Made by a program: the position numbers and the translations under genes. From positions 29,091,505-29,155,504 of the forward strand of contig OX419336.1 in NCBI GenBank assembly GCA_948470475.1: a DNA stretch of 64,000 nucleotides, written 5' to 3'. Below the pieces are notes generated by a model, which saw only the letters and a list, made by a program, of their open reading frames with translations, did no database searches and had not been told where the DNA came from. Below are positions 63,863-64,000 of this stretch, one piece after another (within the stretch, counting starts at the first letter, position 1; every line of letters begins with the position of its first letter). Source of the stretch: Galaxea fascicularis (lineage: Eukaryota; Cnidaria; Anthozoa; Scleractinia; Euphylliidae).

Positions 63863-64000
63863 GTACAGTAAGGGACATTTTCTCTCTCATTTTATTAGTT
63901 TTGAAATTACGGGAGAAGCAATTCCTATACCTTGTCCTAATAACCAGTATTTTTCCATCTTGAAGCTGCAGGACAGGGTCATGACAAGGTATATTTTTTG

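Overview
This is a eukaryotic, animal window: long intron-rich genes with GT-AG splice sites, no operons, and many short foldback transposons. Both recognisable housekeeping-type genes keep very high identity to their vertebrate orthologues, while the mobile elements (Penelope-like, CR1/L2-like, Ty3/Gypsy-like, TTAA-flanked THAP elements, many MITEs) and the tandem-DED plus TRADD-N-like gene suggest an anthozoan cnidarian (coral or sea anemone). That assignment is inference.

Layout, left to right. (1) 1-22.6 kb: a ZMIZ1/2 orthologue on the + strand, reconstructed here as 18 coding exons plus one 42-nt candidate micro-exon (3147-20474; 1,114 aa with the micro-exon, 1,100 without), followed by a 2.1 kb 3' UTR with a good poly(A) signal at 22591. 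Its introns carry several foldback MITEs and a duplicated 130-bp repeat. (2) 22.6-27.3 kb: an intergenic region of transposon debris with hAT-like ends, a tRNA-related repeat, a CR1-like reverse-transcriptase relic and a 70-bp perfect foldback. (3) 27.3-44.3 kb: mitochondrial glutamate dehydrogenase (GLUD), + strand, 15 coding exons, 536 aa. One intron holds a decayed Gypsy-like element, another a Penelope-like element with RT, GIY-YIG and a hammerhead-like 3' motif. (4) 44.3-46.6 kb: no recognised gene. (5) 46.7-63.9 kb: a + strand gene, assembled from phase-1 exons, joining two death-effector domains, a TRADD-N-like domain and a basic, charged-helix tail coded by two tandemly duplicated exons. 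Its 10.8-kb intron holds two TTAA-flanked elements (one with a CR1-like insertion), a TA-flanked MITE, and a broken minus-strand gene with a zinc-ribbon-like segment and a SAP-like C terminus.

How the genes relate: ZMIZ (SUMO E3-like transcription coactivator), GDH (mitochondrial nitrogen/carbon metabolism) and the DED/TRADD-N gene (probable death or immune adaptor) show no functional linkage; they are simply neighbours on one strand. The most interesting item is the DED-DED-TRADD-N architecture. It would place on one polypeptide two modules that vertebrates keep on separate adaptors (FADD/caspase-8/FLIP and TRADD), and its tail seems able to vary through duplicated in-phase exons. All exon boundaries were read by eye from splice signals, phase and family similarity; no alignment or transcript data were available.
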